From Clostridia bacterium (GTDB lineage: Bacteria; Bacillota; Clostridia; Oscillospirales; RGIG577): a stretch of DNA of 64,000 nucleotides. The position numbers were made by a program, and so were the translations under genes. Below are positions 63,458 through 64,000 of this stretch, piece by piece. How positions within the stretch are numbered: position 1 is the first letter of the stretch; each line of letters starts with the position of its first letter. The DNA lies in contig JAFWDJ010000019.1 of NCBI GenBank assembly GCA_017513095.1, positions 26,768-90,767 on the forward strand, read 5' to 3'. Below the pieces are notes generated by a model, which saw nothing but the letters and a program-made list of their open reading frames with translations, ran no database searches and had not been told where the DNA came from.

Positions 63458-63533
63458 CGGGGTGTGGCGCAGCTGGTAGCGCACTTGACTGGGGGTCAAG
63501 GGGCCGCAGGTTCAAGTCCTGTCACTCCGACCA
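63458..63533 (+). tRNA. tRNA-Pro (GGG)
   Basis: Acceptor CGGGGTG with CACTCCG, anticodon stem CTTGA/TCAAG around loop CTGGGGG (anticodon GGG), and the T-loop TTCAAGTCC. CCA is encoded. It lies three bases after tRNA-Ser on the same transcript. Its 3' end is repeated downstream. Confidence 0.96.
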
Positions 63534-63613
63534 TAGAAAAACAGAGCGGTTTTTACCGCTCTGTTTTTCTATTATTGCAATAAAGGTGACAGGACTTGAA
63601 GCTTATGAAGGCG
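63516..63613 (+). repeat. 98-bp direct repeat, copy 1 (tRNA-Pro 3' end plus terminator)
   Basis: Starts inside the T-arm of tRNA-Pro and runs through the terminator to GAAGGCG. It matches copy 2 at 63707-63804 with two differences (an A/G in the terminator loop and a T/A near the end). Confidence 0.92.
63537..63568 (+). terminator. Terminator of the tRNA operon
   Basis: A 14-bp stem (AAAAACAGAGCGGT with ACCGCTCTGTTTTT) follows tRNA-Pro by three bases and ends in five T residues. Confidence 0.92.
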
Positions 63614-63625
63614 CTGGCCGTTAAG

Positions 63626-63650
63626 AAAACAGTCCTGTGGACTGTTTTTA
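63626..63650 (+). terminator. Small terminator-like hairpin in the tail region
   Basis: AAAACAGTCC pairs with GGACTGTTTT around a three-base loop and is followed by one T and A. It has no gene before it other than the tRNAs, so its role is unclear. Confidence 0.5.
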
Positions 63651-63706
63651 GGTCAGCGGAGCGCAGACGGCTGTGCCGGCAAGCTCGGCAGATGCGAAGC
63701 ATATGC

Positions 63707-63804
63707 GTCCTGTCACTCCGACCATAGAAAAACAGAGCGGTTTTTGCCGCTCTGTTTTTCTATTATTGCAATAAAGGTGACAGGACTTGAAGCTTAAGAA
63801 GGCG
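63707..63804 (+). repeat. 98-bp direct repeat, copy 2
   Basis: Second copy of 63516-63613, 191 bases downstream. It carries the last bases of tRNA-Pro (CCTGTCACTCCGACCA) without the rest of the tRNA, and a full copy of its terminator (63728-63759). Confidence 0.9.
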
Positions 63805-64000
63805 ATGAGCGCGAGCGCTGCCGGCGGCAGATGAAGCGGGCGAGAATCGGCGCAGCGGTCGAAGAGCGGCGTCGCCGCAAGGCGGCGGCGTGATTCGGGC
63901 ACCGCAAGCGCTGGCCGCTTCTACGGCCGCCAAATCACAGGACATATAGCTGCAAATATTTTTTCTTATGCTGCTATACTATAAAAAGGTGATTTGTTTA
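63805..64000. other. Gene-free end of the window
   Basis: Read as GC-rich in its first 130 bases and AT-rich near the end. CAAATCAC (63931-63938 area) and GTGATTTG (63990-63997 area) form an inverted repeat. TATACT (63975-63980) with AAGGTG after it could be the start of a gene beyond the edge, but no good -35 box is seen. No gene is supported. Confidence 0.5.

Noticed and set aside
63305..63902. Open frames across the tRNAs and the repeats after them, on both strands
   Set aside because: They are translations of tRNA-Ser, tRNA-Pro and the terminator repeats. Such tRNA-derived frames are a common false call.

Overview
The window is a piece of a bacterial chromosome from a low- to mid-GC Gram-positive lineage, most likely the class Clostridia. 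Four things point there: an intact S10-spc-alpha ribosomal protein supercluster with adk, map and a KOW protein; Firmicutes-type signals (strong AGGAGG-type ribosome binding sites, TTGACA/TATAAT promoters with 17-base spacers, a tryptophan T-box); a class III fructose-1,6-bisphosphatase; and the clostridial order M23 peptidase, M50 peptidase, TIGR03960 radical SAM, TIGR03936. I cannot name the species.

Layout. 1-205 is the 5' part of a class II aldolase gene. 240-16345 is the S10-spc-alpha operon on the minus strand (rpsJ to rplQ), read from a clear sigma-A promoter behind a leader of about 330 nt. 16497-19198 holds small membrane proteins, an alpha/beta hydrolase and an LEA-like amphipathic repeat protein. 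19264-24005 is a tryptophan operon in the order trpB-A-D-C-F under a Trp T-box, without trpE or trpG. 24030-29550 holds a YyaL-type thioredoxin-domain protein, a phosphodiester glycosidase-like protein, an amidohydrolase and a sirtuin. 29605-33213 is the proteostasis group tig-clpP-clpX. 33256-39995 has a metallophosphoesterase, a DUF1540 mini-protein, and the block rplS / lepB-ylqF-rnhB-yraN-dipeptidase-thrC.

40012-44261 carries the radical SAM pair and an M50/M23 pair resembling SpoIVFB/SpoIVFA. 44345-47393 is a folate operon (folE-folP-folBK) plus a TatD-like hydrolase. 47390-51603 contains cdaA-cdaR (cyclic di-AMP synthesis) followed by an FAD protein and an RseC-like protein. 51686-53067 pairs a cysteine-desulfurase-like aminotransferase with a DUF3343 protein. 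53172-56926 holds a two-component system and an HtrA protease. 57226-59912 is an ECF sigma/anti-sigma module with two accessory genes. 59936-61223 is an IS3-family (IS150-group) insertion in the loop of a terminator. 61250-63187 is fbp. 63363-63533 has tRNA-Ser(GGA) and tRNA-Pro(GGG), followed by a repeat-rich gene-free tail with a partial duplication of the tRNA-Pro 3' end.

Most of the window is housekeeping sequence. The less explained parts are a pair of about 220-bp structured intergenic repeats (27326-27541 and 34231-34458), the LEA-like repeat protein, the split terminator, the tRNA-Pro 3'-end duplication and the ECF neighbourhood genes. I did not see a CRISPR array, prophage or recognisable defence system.
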